Assembly: GCF_003667505.1 (NCBI RefSeq)
Contig: NZ_RCVJ01000153.1
Coordinates: forward strand, 21,678 to 85,677
Origin: Micromonospora sp. BL4
GTDB taxonomy: Bacteria > Actinomycetota > Actinomycetes > Mycobacteriales > Micromonosporaceae
DNA: 64,000 nucleotides
Reading direction: 5' to 3'
Positions 39,201-48,649 of the stretch are shown here, piece after piece; the stretch's first letter is position 1; every line of letters starts with the position of its first letter. The translations under genes were made by a program, and so were the position numbers. A model generated the notes under the pieces. It was not told the origin of the DNA, did not search any database, and saw only the letters and a list, made by a program, of their open reading frames with translations.

Positions 39201-39991
39201 CGGGCCTTGGCGTAGCGGAGTTCGAGGCGTCGTACCACCTGGGACAGGGGCAGGGTGATGGCCAGGTAGGCGAGGCCGGCCACCAGCAGCGGGGTGGCGT
39301 TCACGCGGTCGTTCAGCGTGTCCCGCCCGAACTTGGTGACCTCGATGGTCTGCGCCGTCACGCCGAGCACGTAGGCGAGCGACGAGTCCTTGGTGAGCAG
39401 GATGAGTTCGTTCGTCAACGGCGGGATCACGATCCGGAACGCCTGCGGGATGACGATGGTGCGCATCGCGGTGAAGTGCGACATGCCGAGGGTGCGCGCC
39501 GCCTCCATCTGCCCCTTCGGCACGGCCTGGATGCCGGCCCGGATGGTCTCGGCCATGTACGCCGCGGCGGTCAACCCCAGACCGATCGCGATCGAACCGA
39601 ACACACCACCCGGAATTTCCCGCTCCGGAAAGGCGATGGGAATGCCGTACCCGACGAGGAAGAGCACCAGCAGGGCGGGCAGACCCCGGAACAGCTCGAT
39701 GTACGCCGTCGCCACCCAGCGGTACGGAGCCACCCGGGACAGTCGCATCAGCGCGAGGATCGTGCCGAACACGAGGCCGAAGGCGAAGGCGCCCAGCGTG
39801 TAGAGGATCGTGTTGCGCAGCGCGACGGTGATGATCGTCGGGAACATCGACTCGATGATGTCGACGCGGAAGAACGCCTCCCGCAGCCTGCCCCAGTCCG
39901 CGGCGTAGATCGCCACGGCGATGACGGCGATGAAGGCCAGGTACTGGAGCCAGAGGGACAGCCGCTCTCGCTGACGGCGTCGCAGCTTCAC
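39197..39991 (-). CDS. Amino-acid ABC transporter permease (HisM/GlnP type)
   Basis: 264 aa, five or six membrane helices. The family motif around TIELFRGLP appears as TAYIELFRGLPALLVLFL, and the EAA-type ATPase contact loop as QMEAARTLGMSHFTAMRTIV followed by VIPQAFRIVIPPLTNE. The GTG at 39991 is preceded by GGAG at 8 nt. It is the only permease in this locus, so it probably forms a homodimer. An intercistronic hairpin separates it from the binding-protein gene. Confidence 0.9.
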   Translation of the reverse strand: MKLRRRQRERLSLWLQYLAFIAVIAVAIYAADWGRLREAFFRVDIIESMFPTIITVALRNTILYTLGAFAFGLVFGTILALMRLSRVAPYRWVATAYIELFRGLPALLVLFLVGYGIPIAFPEREIPGGVFGSIAIGLGLTAAAYMAETIRAGIQAVPKGQMEAARTLGMSHFTAMRTIVIPQAFRIVIPPLTNELILLTKDSSLAYVLGVTAQTIEVTKFGRDTLNDRVNATPLLVAGLAYLAITLPLSQVVRRLELRYAKAR

Positions 39992-40028
39992 GTTCGTCGC
40001 TCCTTGTGTTCCCCGAGATTGCCTACGC

Positions 40029-40055
40029 GGAGGGCGCGCGAGACGCGCGCCCTCC
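40029..40055 (-). terminator. Intercistronic hairpin after the amino-acid binding protein
   Basis: GGAGGGCGCGCG (40029-40040) and CGCGCGCCCTCC (40044-40055) form a perfect 12-bp stem with the loop AGA, between the binding-protein stop (40071) and the permease start (39991). Such hairpins commonly reduce read-through or protect the binding-protein mRNA, giving binding protein in excess of the membrane components. Confidence 0.75.
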
Positions 40056-40070
40056 GACTCTGAGCGTCGA

Positions 40071-40889
40071 TCACGCGCTCGGACGCTTGCCGATCCACTT
40101 CTCGTAGATCGTGTCGTACGTGCCGTCCTGCTTGGCCTTGGCCAGCGCCTCGTTGACCTTCTTGAGCAACTCCGGGTTGCTGTCCTTCTTCACCGAGAAC
40201 CCGTACTGCTCACCGGTGTCGAACTCGGCCGCGACCACGAAGCCGCCCGGGTTCTCCTGGAGGTACTCGGTCCAGACCGGGAGGTCGTTGATGGCGGCCT
40301 CCACCTGGCCGTTGGAGACGGCCTGCTGCAGGGCGGCGAGGTCCTCGAACTCGACGAGCTGGAGGCTCTTCTCCTTCTCGAACTTCCGGGCGTAGTCACG
40401 GCCCGTGGTCGCCGCCTGGACGCCGAGCTTCTTGCCCTTGAGGTCGTCGAGCGACTTGTAGGGCTTGCCGGTCTTGACCAGCATCGCCTGCGTGGCGTCG
40501 AAGTAGGGATCGGAGAAGTTCATGACCTTCTGCCGTTCCTCGGTGATCGTCATACCGGCGGCGGCGGCGTCGCACTTGCCCGTGTTCAGGTCCTGGCCGG
40601 ACTTGATGCCCTCGAACGGGGTGTCGACGATCGTCTGCTCGACGCCCAGGTCCTTGGCGACCAGGTCCATCAGGTCGACGTCGAATCCGACCACCTTGCC
40701 GCTGGCGTCCTTCGACTGGAACGGCGGGTACGGCAGGTGGGTGCAGACGGTCAGCTTGCCCGCCTGGACCAGCTTGACCCCGCTCGCCTGGGTCTCGCCC
40801 TCGTCCTTCTTGGCGCATCCCGCGCTCAGCGACAGGGCGGCGATCGCCGCGACGAGGCCGGCCTTGCGGGCTGCGCTGTGAAACCTCAC
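40071..40889 (-). CDS. Amino-acid ABC transporter substrate-binding lipoprotein
   Basis: 272 aa from the GTG at 40889, chosen for GGAGGG 8 nt upstream. Lipobox LSAGC (Cys ~22) and a family-3 solute-binding fold follow: LTVCTHLPYPPFQSKD, KVVGFDVDLMDLVAKDLG, MTITEERQKVMNFSDPY and AINDLPVWTEYLQEN. It binds a polar amino acid or related cation outside the membrane; specificity is not predictable. The first gene of a three-gene operon. The 208 bp upstream should hold the promoter, which I could not assign. Confidence 0.9.
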   Translation of the reverse strand: MRFHSAARKAGLVAAIAALSLSAGCAKKDEGETQASGVKLVQAGKLTVCTHLPYPPFQSKDASGKVVGFDVDLMDLVAKDLGVEQTIVDTPFEGIKSGQDLNTGKCDAAAAGMTITEERQKVMNFSDPYFDATQAMLVKTGKPYKSLDDLKGKKLGVQAATTGRDYARKFEKEKSLQLVEFEDLAALQQAVSNGQVEAAINDLPVWTEYLQENPGGFVVAAEFDTGEQYGFSVKKDSNPELLKKVNEALAKAKQDGTYDTIYEKWIGKRPSA

Positions 40890-41097
40890 GGCTGTGTCCC
40901 TCCGGTTCGGCTCCCCGTGCGGGCGGGCAGCCAGGGTTAATGCGAAGACTGTGACAGGCGACGCTACCTGATCGGACAAGCCGTACCTAGATCACGTCGA
41001 GTCGTTGTGAGGAGTGCGGCACCGGTCACGGTCGGTACACCCGACAGCCGGGCCGTAACGGGACGTCGCCGCCGGATCCCCCGCCCACCGTGACCGT
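40890..41097. other. 208-bp intergenic region
   Basis: Lies between the amino-acid binding-protein gene (its promoter side) and the end of lutC, both on the minus strand. A clear terminator for the long rhamnose transcript was not found here, and no small gene is convincing. Confidence 0.4.
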
Positions 41098-41700
41098 TCA
41101 GGCGGGGACGATCACCACGTGCAGGTTGCGGGGGCCGTGGACGCCCTCGACCCGGTTGAGTTCGATGTCGCTGGTGGCGGACGGGCCGCTGATCCAGGTG
41201 AGCGGGCGGTCCGGGCCGAGGCGCGCGAGGGCGTCCGGCACCCCGGCGACGACCTGATCGGTACGCAGCACGCAGACATGGACATCGGGCAGGAGGGAGA
41301 TGACCCGTCTCCCCTGGGCCGGGCCCGCGTCGAGGATGACCGTCCCGGTCTCGGCGACGGCCACCGCCGCCGCGGTGACCACCCCGTCGGCCGCGTCGAC
41401 CCGGTCCGTCGGGAGATCGTCGTCGGTCAGCACCTCGACCGTGTCGGGCAGCCACCGCCGTGGCAGGCCCGGCGGGACCACGACACGTCGACCGCCGAGG
41501 ATCGCGTCGACGACCCGGGCCACCTCGCCGTCGGAACACCGGTGCACGGTGGCCCGGTAGTCGGTGAGCCGGTGCACCAGGACGTCGAGGTCCACGGCGC
41601 CGCCGGCCGGCCGGTAGTCCCGTGTCACCTCGCCAGGGGTGGTCGGGGAAGCGCCGAGAGCGGCGCGGAGGCGGCCGAGGATCAACTCGCGGGAGGTCAT
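41098..41700 (-). CDS. lutC: LutC-type LUD-domain protein (L-lactate oxidation)
   Basis: 200 aa. The LUD domain is shown by VTAAAVAVAETGTVILDA, the conserved A-x-A-E-T-G-T block, and the C-terminal WISGPSATSDIELNRVEGVHGPRNLHVV with the S-x-T-x-D-I-E motif. LutC is the soluble subunit of the LutABC complex that oxidises L-lactate to pyruvate. Its start overlaps the lutB stop by 4 bp (ATGA). It is the last gene of the rhamnose transporter-catabolic transcript, where lactate is the expected end product of lactaldehyde oxidation. Confidence 0.88.
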   Translation of the reverse strand: MTSRELILGRLRAALGASPTTPGEVTRDYRPAGGAVDLDVLVHRLTDYRATVHRCSDGEVARVVDAILGGRRVVVPPGLPRRWLPDTVEVLTDDDLPTDRVDAADGVVTAAAVAVAETGTVILDAGPAQGRRVISLLPDVHVCVLRTDQVVAGVPDALARLGPDRPLTWISGPSATSDIELNRVEGVHGPRNLHVVIVPA

Positions 41701-43151
41701 CGTTGCGCCCACCATTCGCGGAAGGTCTGCGGCGGCGGCTGCGGCAGGTCGCGGCCGAGGGTCCAGCCGGACAGCGGCGGAGGAAGCCCGCCACCTCGCC
41801 GGCCGGCGAAGCGGGTGACCCGCGAGGCGCGCTGCGCGGCCTCGTACAGCGGCAGGTGGTCCATGGTGTACGCGGCGGCGGCCATCGTGATCGCCTCGGG
41901 GCTCGGCACGCGATGTTCGCTCCGGTACGCCGCCACGTGCTGCGCGCGCAGGTGCACCAGGATCGACGGGATGTCGATCATCACCGGGCAGGCGTCGAAG
42001 CAGGCGCCGCAGAGTGAGGAGGCGAAGGGCAGGGAGGCGTTGTCCTCCACGCCGGTCAGCTGCGGCGAGAGCACGGCGCCGATCGGCCCGGGGTAGACCG
42101 AGCCGTACGCGTGCCCGCCGGTGCGCTCGTAGACGGGACAGACGTTGAGGCAGGCCGAGCAGCGGATGCAGTGCAGCGCCTGACGGCCGACCTCGTCGGC
42201 GAGGACCGCGCTGCGACCGTTGTCCAGCAGCACGAGGTGGAAGTCCTGCGGCCCGTCGCCCGGCGTGACACCGGTCCACATGGAGGTGTACGGGTTCATC
42301 CGCTCCCCGGTGGAGGCGCGCGGCAGCAGTTGCAGGAACACCTCGAGGTCGGCCCAGGTGGGGATGAGCTTCTCGATGCCCATGACGGTGATCAGGGTGT
42401 CCGGCAGGGTGAGGCACATCCGGCCGTTGCCCTCGGACTCGACCACCGCGAGGGTGCCGGTCTCGGCCACCGCGAAGTTCGCACCGGAGACGGCGACCCG
42501 GGTGCTGAGGAACGTGCGGCGCAGGTGACGCCGGGCCGCCGCGGCCAGGATCGCCGGCTCGTCGGTCAGCGCCGGGTCGACGCCGGGCATCTCGCGCAGG
42601 AAGATCTCGCGGATCTCCGCCCGGTTGCGGTGGATCGCGGGGACCAGGATGTGGCTGGGCTTGTCCCGTCCCAGCTGGACGATCAGCTCGGCGAGGTCGG
42701 TCTCCACCGGTTCGATGCCGGCCGCCTCCAGCGCCTCGTTGAGGCCGATCTCCTGGGTGGCCATCGACTTGACCTTCATGACCCGGTCGCTGCCGGTGGC
42801 CCGGACCAGGTCGGTGACGATCCGGTTGGCCTCGACGGCGTCGGCGGCCCAGTGCACGGTGCCGCCCGCGGCGGTGACCGTGGCCTCCAGCTGTTCCAGC
42901 AGCTCGGGCAGGCGGGCCATCACGTCGGTCTTGATGGCCCGGCCGGCCTCGCGCAGCTCCTGCCAGTCGGGAACCTCGCCGATCACGGCTGCGGACTTCG
43001 TACGGATCGTGGCGGTGGCGTGGCCGAGGTTGCGGCGCAGTTGCGCGTCGGCGAGGCTGCGCCGGGCCGCGACCGGGAAGGACTCGTCGCCGCGCAGGTG
43101 CCCGACACCGCGCGGCGCGGTGGCCGGCATGCCGAGGAAGGTTTCGGTCAT
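41697..43151 (-). CDS. lutB: LutB-type iron-sulfur LUD protein (L-lactate oxidation)
   Basis: 484 aa. N-terminal LUD region contains KVKSMATQEIGLNEALEAAG and FAVAETGTLAVVESEGNGRM; two 4Fe-4S clusters follow as CIRCSACLNVCPVY (~342-355) and CGACFDACPVMIDIP (~390-404). LutB is the electron-transferring subunit of the L-lactate oxidising complex. It overlaps lutC and lutA by 4 bp each, so the three subunits are made in coupled fashion. Length matches Bacillus LutB (~475 aa). Confidence 0.92.
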   Translation of the reverse strand: MTETFLGMPATAPRGVGHLRGDESFPVAARRSLADAQLRRNLGHATATIRTKSAAVIGEVPDWQELREAGRAIKTDVMARLPELLEQLEATVTAAGGTVHWAADAVEANRIVTDLVRATGSDRVMKVKSMATQEIGLNEALEAAGIEPVETDLAELIVQLGRDKPSHILVPAIHRNRAEIREIFLREMPGVDPALTDEPAILAAAARRHLRRTFLSTRVAVSGANFAVAETGTLAVVESEGNGRMCLTLPDTLITVMGIEKLIPTWADLEVFLQLLPRASTGERMNPYTSMWTGVTPGDGPQDFHLVLLDNGRSAVLADEVGRQALHCIRCSACLNVCPVYERTGGHAYGSVYPGPIGAVLSPQLTGVEDNASLPFASSLCGACFDACPVMIDIPSILVHLRAQHVAAYRSEHRVPSPEAITMAAAAYTMDHLPLYEAAQRASRVTRFAGRRGGGLPPPLSGWTLGRDLPQPPPQTFREWWAQR

Positions 43152-43924
43152 GCCGTCACCCCGTCCCGCTGCGCCGGCTCGGCCGGGTGTCCGGCGGGCT
43201 CGGTGCTGGCCAGGATCTCCGCGAGGTGCACGGTCCGTACGCCGGCGCGGAGCCGGGACAACCCGCCGCCGATGTGCATCAGGCAGGAGGTGTCCCCGGC
43301 GGTGCAGACGTCGGCTCGGGTGGACAGCACGTGGCGCATCTTGTCGGCCAGCATCGCCGTCGAGGTGTCCGCGTTCTTCACGGCGAACGTGCCGCCGAAG
43401 CCGCAGCACTGCTCGGCCTGCGGCAGCTCCACCAGGTCCAGGCCGCGCACCTGGCGCAGCAGCCGCAGCGGCTTGTCCCCCACCCGGATCATCCGCAGCG
43501 AATGGCAGGTCGGGTGGTACGTCACGCGGTGCGGATAGAAGGCGCCCACGTCGGTCACCCCGAGCACGTCGACGAGCAGCTCCGACAGCTCGTACGTGCG
43601 TCGGGCGACCTCCTCGGCCCGGCTGGCCAGGCGCTCGTCGCCGGCCCCCCGGGCCACCGTCGCGTGCTGGTGCCGCACGGAGCCGACGCACGAGCCGGAC
43701 GGTGCCACCACCACGTCGTACGGCGCGAAGGTCCGCACGTGCCGGCGGACCAGCCGCAGCGCGTCATCCGGATAACCGGTGTTGATGTGCATCTGCCCGC
43801 AGCAGGTCTGGTCCTGCGGAAAGACGACCTCGTGACCGAGCCGTTCCAGCAGCCGCACCGTGGCCTTGGCCGCCTCGGGGAACAGGGTGTCGGCCAGACA
43901 GGTGACGAACAGGGCTATTCGCAT
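43148..43924 (-). CDS. lutA: LutA-type Fe-S oxidoreductase (L-lactate oxidation)
   Basis: 258 aa with two CCG domains: TCCGQMHINTGY (~44) and EQCCGFGGTFAVKN (~180), each a Cys-Cys-Gly cluster ligand set, plus THPTCH-like VTYHPTCHSLR. This is the catalytic-module partner in LutABC. ATG at 43924 is preceded by GGGAGGA at 6 nt; it starts 2 bp after the rhaB stop. Placing lutABC directly behind rhaDB lets the cell turn the lactate arm of rhamnose breakdown into pyruvate. Confidence 0.92.
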   Translation of the reverse strand: MRIALFVTCLADTLFPEAAKATVRLLERLGHEVVFPQDQTCCGQMHINTGYPDDALRLVRRHVRTFAPYDVVVAPSGSCVGSVRHQHATVARGAGDERLASRAEEVARRTYELSELLVDVLGVTDVGAFYPHRVTYHPTCHSLRMIRVGDKPLRLLRQVRGLDLVELPQAEQCCGFGGTFAVKNADTSTAMLADKMRHVLSTRADVCTAGDTSCLMHIGGGLSRLRAGVRTVHLAEILASTEPAGHPAEPAQRDGVTA

Positions 43925-43926
43925 AC

Positions 43927-45369
43927 TCAGTCCTCCCATCCGAGGCGCCGGGCAGCGGCCCGCCAGGCCGCCTGCGTGGCGCGTGGCTCGTACCGGACGA
44001 TCTGTTGGGTGTCGCGAAGCACTGCCCGCAACGCCGCCAGGTCGCCGCCGACCACGCCGAGGGCGCGGGCCTGCACCAGAACGTTACCCAGCGCGGTGGC
44101 CTCGACCGGCCCCGCGAGCACGGGCAGTCCGCAGGCATCGGCGGTGAGCTGGCACAGCAGGTCGTTGCGCGCGCCGCCGCCGACGACGTGCACGGCGTCG
44201 ACATGCCGACCGGCGAGCAGTTGCGCCTGCCCGACGGCGCGCCGGTGCGCCAGCGCGAGGCTGTCGAGGATGCACCGGACGGTCGCCGCCGGACTGGCCG
44301 GCACCGGCTCTCCGGTACGACGGCAGGCCTCGGCGATGCGCGCGGGCATGTCGCCCGGCGGCAGGAACGCGGGGTCGTCCGGATCCACGACGGAGCGGAA
44401 GGCCGGTTGCCGGGCCGCCTCCCGGAGCAGGACGGGCAGGTCCGTGGTGCCCCAGCTGCGCAGCGATTCCTGAAGTGGCCACAGGCCCATCACGTTGCGC
44501 AGGTAGCGGATGGTGCCGTCGACCCCGGACTCGTTGGTGAAGTTGGCTTGCCGGCTCGCCGCGCTGAGGACCGGCGACGCGAGTTCGACCCCGACGAGGG
44601 ACCAGGTGCCGCAGGAGATGTAGGCGAAGTGCTCCCCCGCCGCCGGCACGCCCACCACGGCGGACGCGGTGTCGTGTGACCCCACGGCCACGACGGCGGG
44701 CTCTCCGGGCAGGCCCAGCGCGGGCAGGACCGGGCCGATCCGGGTGCCCGGCTCCCGCAGTGGCGGGAACAGCTCGGTGCGGATGCCCGCGTCCACCATC
44801 AGGTCGGTCGCCCAGGCTCGGCGACGAAGGTCGTACAGCTGGGTGGTGGAGGCGTTGGTGACCTCGGCGCCGATTTCCCCGGTGAGCCAGTACGCGATGA
44901 GGTCCGGGATCAGCAGCAGGCGGTGCGCCAGGTCGAGCTGTGGCGTACCGGCAGCGGCGACGAGCTGGTAGAGGGTGTTGAACGGCAGGTGCTGGAGCCC
45001 GGTCGTGTCGTACAGCCGCTCCTGCCCCAACTGCTTGGCCACCCGTTCGCCGACGCCCTCGGTGCGCCCGTCCCGGTAGTGCACCGGGTTGCCGAGCAGC
45101 GCGCCCGTCGCGTCGAGCAACCCGTAGTCCACGGCCCAGGTGTCGACTCCGATGCTGGCGACCGGGCCGGCGGCGCGCAGGCCGTCGAGGACGCCGCGGT
45201 ACAGCGCCAGGACGTCCCAGTGCAGGGTGCCCGCCACCCGCACCGGGTCGTTGCGGAACCGGTGCGCCTCGGCCAGCTCCAACCGTCCGGGCTCGACGCG
45301 GCCGACCATCACCCGGCCGCTGGAGGCGCCCAGATCCACGGCGGCGAGGTGCACGGGACCGCTTCCCAC
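43927..45369 (-). CDS. rhaB: L-rhamnulokinase
   Basis: 480 aa FGGY-family kinase. N-terminal VDLGASSGRVMVGRVEPG (phosphate-binding), IGVDTWAVDYGLLDATG (substrate/catalytic Asp region), YISCGTWSLVGVEL and the ATP-binding VHVVGGGARNDLLCQLTAD are the RhaB signatures. It phosphorylates L-rhamnulose at O1. GTG at 45369 has AGGAGG at 5 nt. It follows rhaD with a 27-bp gap and precedes lutA, in the order expected for a rhamnose catabolic operon. Confidence 0.93.
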   Translation of the reverse strand: MGSGPVHLAAVDLGASSGRVMVGRVEPGRLELAEAHRFRNDPVRVAGTLHWDVLALYRGVLDGLRAAGPVASIGVDTWAVDYGLLDATGALLGNPVHYRDGRTEGVGERVAKQLGQERLYDTTGLQHLPFNTLYQLVAAAGTPQLDLAHRLLLIPDLIAYWLTGEIGAEVTNASTTQLYDLRRRAWATDLMVDAGIRTELFPPLREPGTRIGPVLPALGLPGEPAVVAVGSHDTASAVVGVPAAGEHFAYISCGTWSLVGVELASPVLSAASRQANFTNESGVDGTIRYLRNVMGLWPLQESLRSWGTTDLPVLLREAARQPAFRSVVDPDDPAFLPPGDMPARIAEACRRTGEPVPASPAATVRCILDSLALAHRRAVGQAQLLAGRHVDAVHVVGGGARNDLLCQLTADACGLPVLAGPVEATALGNVLVQARALGVVGGDLAALRAVLRDTQQIVRYEPRATQAAWRAAARRLGWED

Positions 45370-45396
45370 ATCGTCCTCCTTGACGGTGAGCCGTGG

Positions 45397-47430
45397 TCAG
45401 CGGAGGAAGGCCGCGGCGACGCCGGCGTCCACCGGAATGTGCAGCCCCGTCGTGTGGGACAACTCCCCGCCGGTGAGCACGAAGACCGCGTTGGCGACGT
45501 GCTCGGGCAGCACCTCACGCTTGAGCAGCGTGCGCTGGGCGTAGAACTCGCCGAGCTTCTCCTCCGGCACGCCGTAGACGGCGGCCCGCTTGGCGCCCCA
45601 GCCCCCGGCGAAGATGCCGGAGCCGCGGACCACGCCGTCCGGGTTGACGCCGTTGACCCTGATGCCGTGCCCGCCCAGCTCCGCGGCGAGCAGCCGGACC
45701 TGGTGCGCCTGGTCGGCCTTGGCCGCGCCGTAGGCCACGTTGTTCGGGCCGGCGAACAGGGAGTTCTTGCTGGAGATGTAGACGATGTCCCCGCCCATCC
45801 CCTGCGCCAGCAGGACCCGCGCGGCCTCGCGGGAGACGAGGAAGGAGCCCTTGGCCATCACGTCGTGCTGGATGTCCCAGTCCGCCTCGGTCGTGTCCAG
45901 CAGCGACCTGGACAGCGAAAGCCCGGCGTTGTTCACCACCAGGTCCACCCCACCGAAGGCGAGCACCGCGTCGCGCAGGGCGCGGGCGACGGCGTCCCCG
46001 TCACTGACGTCGGCGGCGACGGCGACCGCCACATCGGTGGTGCCGATCTCCGCGGCGACGGCGGCGGCCGCCTCCGCGTCACGGTCGGCGACGACGACGC
46101 AGGCGCCCTCCGCGGCGAGCCGGTGGGCGATCGCCCGGCCGATGCCGGAGCCACCGCCGGTGACGAACGCGATCCGGGTGGCGAGAGCCTTCGGCTTCGG
46201 CATGCGCTGGAGCTTCGCCTCCTCCAGTGCCCAGTACTCGATCCGGAACTTCTCGGCCTCGTCGATCGGCGCATACCGCGAGACGGACTCCGCGCCGCGC
46301 ATCACGTTGATGGCGTTGACGTAGAACTCCCCGGCGACGCGGGCGGTCTGCTTGTTGGCCCCGAAGCTGAACATGCCCACACCCGGCACCAGGACGACGG
46401 CCGGGTCGGCGCCGCGCATCGGCGGGCTGTCCGGGCCGGCGTGCCGCTCGTAGTAGGCGCGGTAGTCGTCACGGTAGGAGGCGTGCAGTTCCTTGAGCCG
46501 GGCGATCACGACCTCGATCGGAGCGGTGGGCGGCAGGTCGAGCACCATCGGACGGACCTTGGTACGCAGGAAGTGGTCCGGGCACGAGGTGCCGAGGGCC
46601 GCGAGCGCGGGGTGCTTCTCCCGGGCGACGAAGTCGAGCACCACGTCGCTGTCGGTGAAGTGGCCGACCTGCGGCCGGTCGGTGGACGCGAGGCCGCGCA
46701 GCACCGGGAACAGCTCCGCCGCCCGACGTCGACGCTCGTCGGTCGGCAGCGGCTCGTAGCCGTCGATGACCGGGCCGAGCGGCTCGGCCCGACCCCGCTC
46801 GTCGAGGAAGGCCTGCGAGCTGCGGATGATCTCCAACGAGTTGCGTTCGCACTCGTCACTCGTCGCGCCCCACGCGGTGATGCCGTGCCCACCGAGGATC
46901 ACGCCGACCGCCTGCGGGTTGGCCCGCGCCACGGCGGCGATGTCCAGGCCGAGCTGGAAGCCGGGCCGCCGCCAGGGGACCCACAGCACCCGCTCGCCGA
47001 AGATCTCCTTGGTCAGTTCGGGCCCGTCGGCGGCGGCGGCGATCGCGATGCCCGCGTCGGGGTGCAGGTGGTCGACGTGCGCCACGTCGACCAGACCGTG
47101 CATCGCCGTGTCGATGGACGGTGCGGCGCCGCCGCGGCCGTGCAGGCAGTAGTCGAACGCGGCGACCATCTCGTCCTCGCGCTCGATCCCGGGGTACACG
47201 TCGACGAGAGCGCGGAGCCGGTCCAGCCGCAGCGCGGCCAGACCGGACCGGGTCAGGGTGCCGAGATCGCCGCCCGAACCCTTGACCCACAGCAGGTCGA
47301 CGGACCCACCGGTGACCGGATCGGTGTCCGCGCCCTTGGCGGAGGTGTTGCCCCCGGCGTAGTTCGTCGTGGTCGGGTCGGCGCCGAGCCGGTTGCTGCG
47401 CGCGATCAGCGCCTGAACCTCGGGTTGCAT
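45397..47430 (-). CDS. rhaD: Bifunctional rhamnulose-1-phosphate aldolase / short-chain dehydrogenase
   Basis: 677 aa. The N-terminal ~400 residues are a class II aldolase (VDVAHVDHLHPDAGIAIAAA with the Zn-binding His pair, and GVILGGHGITAWG); it splits L-rhamnulose 1-phosphate into DHAP and L-lactaldehyde. Residues ~420-677 form an SDR domain: VTGGGSGIGRAIAHRL (NAD binding), NNAGLSLS, and the catalytic Tyr-x-x-x-Lys in VAYGAAKADQ; it oxidises lactaldehyde to lactate. This two-domain enzyme is known from Bacillus and actinobacteria (RhaEW/RhaD). ATG at 47430 with GAGG close by. It passes lactate to the LutABC complex encoded downstream. Confidence 0.93.
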   Translation of the reverse strand: MQPEVQALIARSNRLGADPTTTNYAGGNTSAKGADTDPVTGGSVDLLWVKGSGGDLGTLTRSGLAALRLDRLRALVDVYPGIEREDEMVAAFDYCLHGRGGAAPSIDTAMHGLVDVAHVDHLHPDAGIAIAAAADGPELTKEIFGERVLWVPWRRPGFQLGLDIAAVARANPQAVGVILGGHGITAWGATSDECERNSLEIIRSSQAFLDERGRAEPLGPVIDGYEPLPTDERRRRAAELFPVLRGLASTDRPQVGHFTDSDVVLDFVAREKHPALAALGTSCPDHFLRTKVRPMVLDLPPTAPIEVVIARLKELHASYRDDYRAYYERHAGPDSPPMRGADPAVVLVPGVGMFSFGANKQTARVAGEFYVNAINVMRGAESVSRYAPIDEAEKFRIEYWALEEAKLQRMPKPKALATRIAFVTGGGSGIGRAIAHRLAAEGACVVVADRDAEAAAAVAAEIGTTDVAVAVAADVSDGDAVARALRDAVLAFGGVDLVVNNAGLSLSRSLLDTTEADWDIQHDVMAKGSFLVSREAARVLLAQGMGGDIVYISSKNSLFAGPNNVAYGAAKADQAHQVRLLAAELGGHGIRVNGVNPDGVVRGSGIFAGGWGAKRAAVYGVPEEKLGEFYAQRTLLKREVLPEHVANAVFVLTGGELSHTTGLHIPVDAGVAAAFLR

Positions 47431-47467
47431 CGTCCTCACGTCCCCAGTCTGCGTTCTTCGGTGGTGG

Positions 47468-48649
47468 TCAGGCGCCCCAGCCGGCCTGCTGGCCGTCGGC
47501 ACGTTCGGCGCGGATCTTCTCGAAGTAGCCGGAGCGGGCGTACGCGGCCATCGGGTCCGGGTCCAGGCCCAGGTCCGTACGCAGCTCGGCGAGCAGCGGC
47601 CGGACGTCGGTGTTGTACGCGTCCATCAGCACCGCGTTCGCGGCGAGCACGTCGCCGGTCCGCTGCGCGGCGGCCAGCGCGTCCAGGTCGACGAGCAGCG
47701 CCTTCGCCGTCGCCTCCTGCACGTTGAGCACCGAACGGATGATGGCCGGGATCTTCGGCTCGATGTTGTGGCACTGGTCGAGCATGAACGCGATCCCGGC
47801 CTCGGGCGCCAACGCGTCACCCCGGACGATCTCGTGCATGATCCGGAACAGCTGGAACGGGTCCGCGGAGCCGACCATCAGGTCGTCGTCGGCGTAGAAG
47901 CGGGAGTTGAAGTCGAAGGCGCCGAGCTTCCCGACGCGCAGCAGGAACGCCACGATGAACTCGATGTTCGTACCCGGCGCGTGGTGCCCGGTGTCGATGA
48001 CCACCTGCGCCTTCGGGCCCAACTCCAGGCAGTGCGCGTACGCGGTGCCCCAGTCCGGCACGTCCGTGGCGTAGAAGGCCGGCTCGAACAGCTTGTACTC
48101 CAGCAGCAGCCGTTGGCCGTCGCCGAGCCGGTCGTAGGTCTCCCGCAGCGCCGTCGCCAGCCGGTCCTGCCGGGCCCGAAGGTCGTCCTGGCCCGGGTAG
48201 TTGGTCCCGTCGGAGAACCAGAGCTTCAGGTCCCGGGAGCCGGTGCGGTCCATGATGTCCACGCACTCGAGCAGGTGGTCGATCGCCTTGCGGCGCACAC
48301 CCGGATCCGGGTTGGTGACACTGCCCAGCTTGTAGTCGTTGTCCTGGAAGACATTGGCGTTGATCGCGCCCAGGCCGACCCCGTGGTCGGTCGCGTACGC
48401 GGCCAGGTCGGCGTAGTCGTCGACGCGGTCCCACGGAATGTGCAGGGCGACGGTCGGCGCGACGCCGGTGAGCCGGTGCACCACCGCCGCGTCGGCGATC
48501 TTCTCGTACGGGTTGCGCGGCACGCCCTCCTGCGGGAACACCTTGAACCGGGTGCCGGAGTTGGCGTACGCCCAGGACGGGGTCTCGATGCGCTGCGCGC
48601 GCAGGGCTGACCGGACCCGCTCAAGGGTCTGCGCGTCGGGCTGCGTCAT
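47468..48649 (-). CDS. rhaI: L-rhamnose isomerase (RhaI type)
   Basis: 393 aa. The rhizobial/actinobacterial type of L-rhamnose isomerase, shown by SWAYANSGTRFKVFPQEG, AINANVFQDNDYKLGS, LEYKLFEPAFYATD (metal-binding Glu), VIDTGHHAPGTNIE (His ligands) and GAFDFNSRFYADDDL (Asp ligands). It converts L-rhamnose to L-rhamnulose. ATG at 48649 overlaps the mutarotase stop (ATGA), so the two are coupled. Confidence 0.93.
   Translation of the reverse strand: MTQPDAQTLERVRSALRAQRIETPSWAYANSGTRFKVFPQEGVPRNPYEKIADAAVVHRLTGVAPTVALHIPWDRVDDYADLAAYATDHGVGLGAINANVFQDNDYKLGSVTNPDPGVRRKAIDHLLECVDIMDRTGSRDLKLWFSDGTNYPGQDDLRARQDRLATALRETYDRLGDGQRLLLEYKLFEPAFYATDVPDWGTAYAHCLELGPKAQVVIDTGHHAPGTNIEFIVAFLLRVGKLGAFDFNSRFYADDDLMVGSADPFQLFRIMHEIVRGDALAPEAGIAFMLDQCHNIEPKIPAIIRSVLNVQEATAKALLVDLDALAAAQRTGDVLAANAVLMDAYNTDVRPLLAELRTDLGLDPDPMAAYARSGYFEKIRAERADGQQAGWGA

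Noticed and set aside
44923..47727. A 934-codon plus-strand open frame across rhaB, rhaD and rhaI
   Set aside because: It spans several well-supported genes on the other strand, has low-complexity composition and no family motifs.
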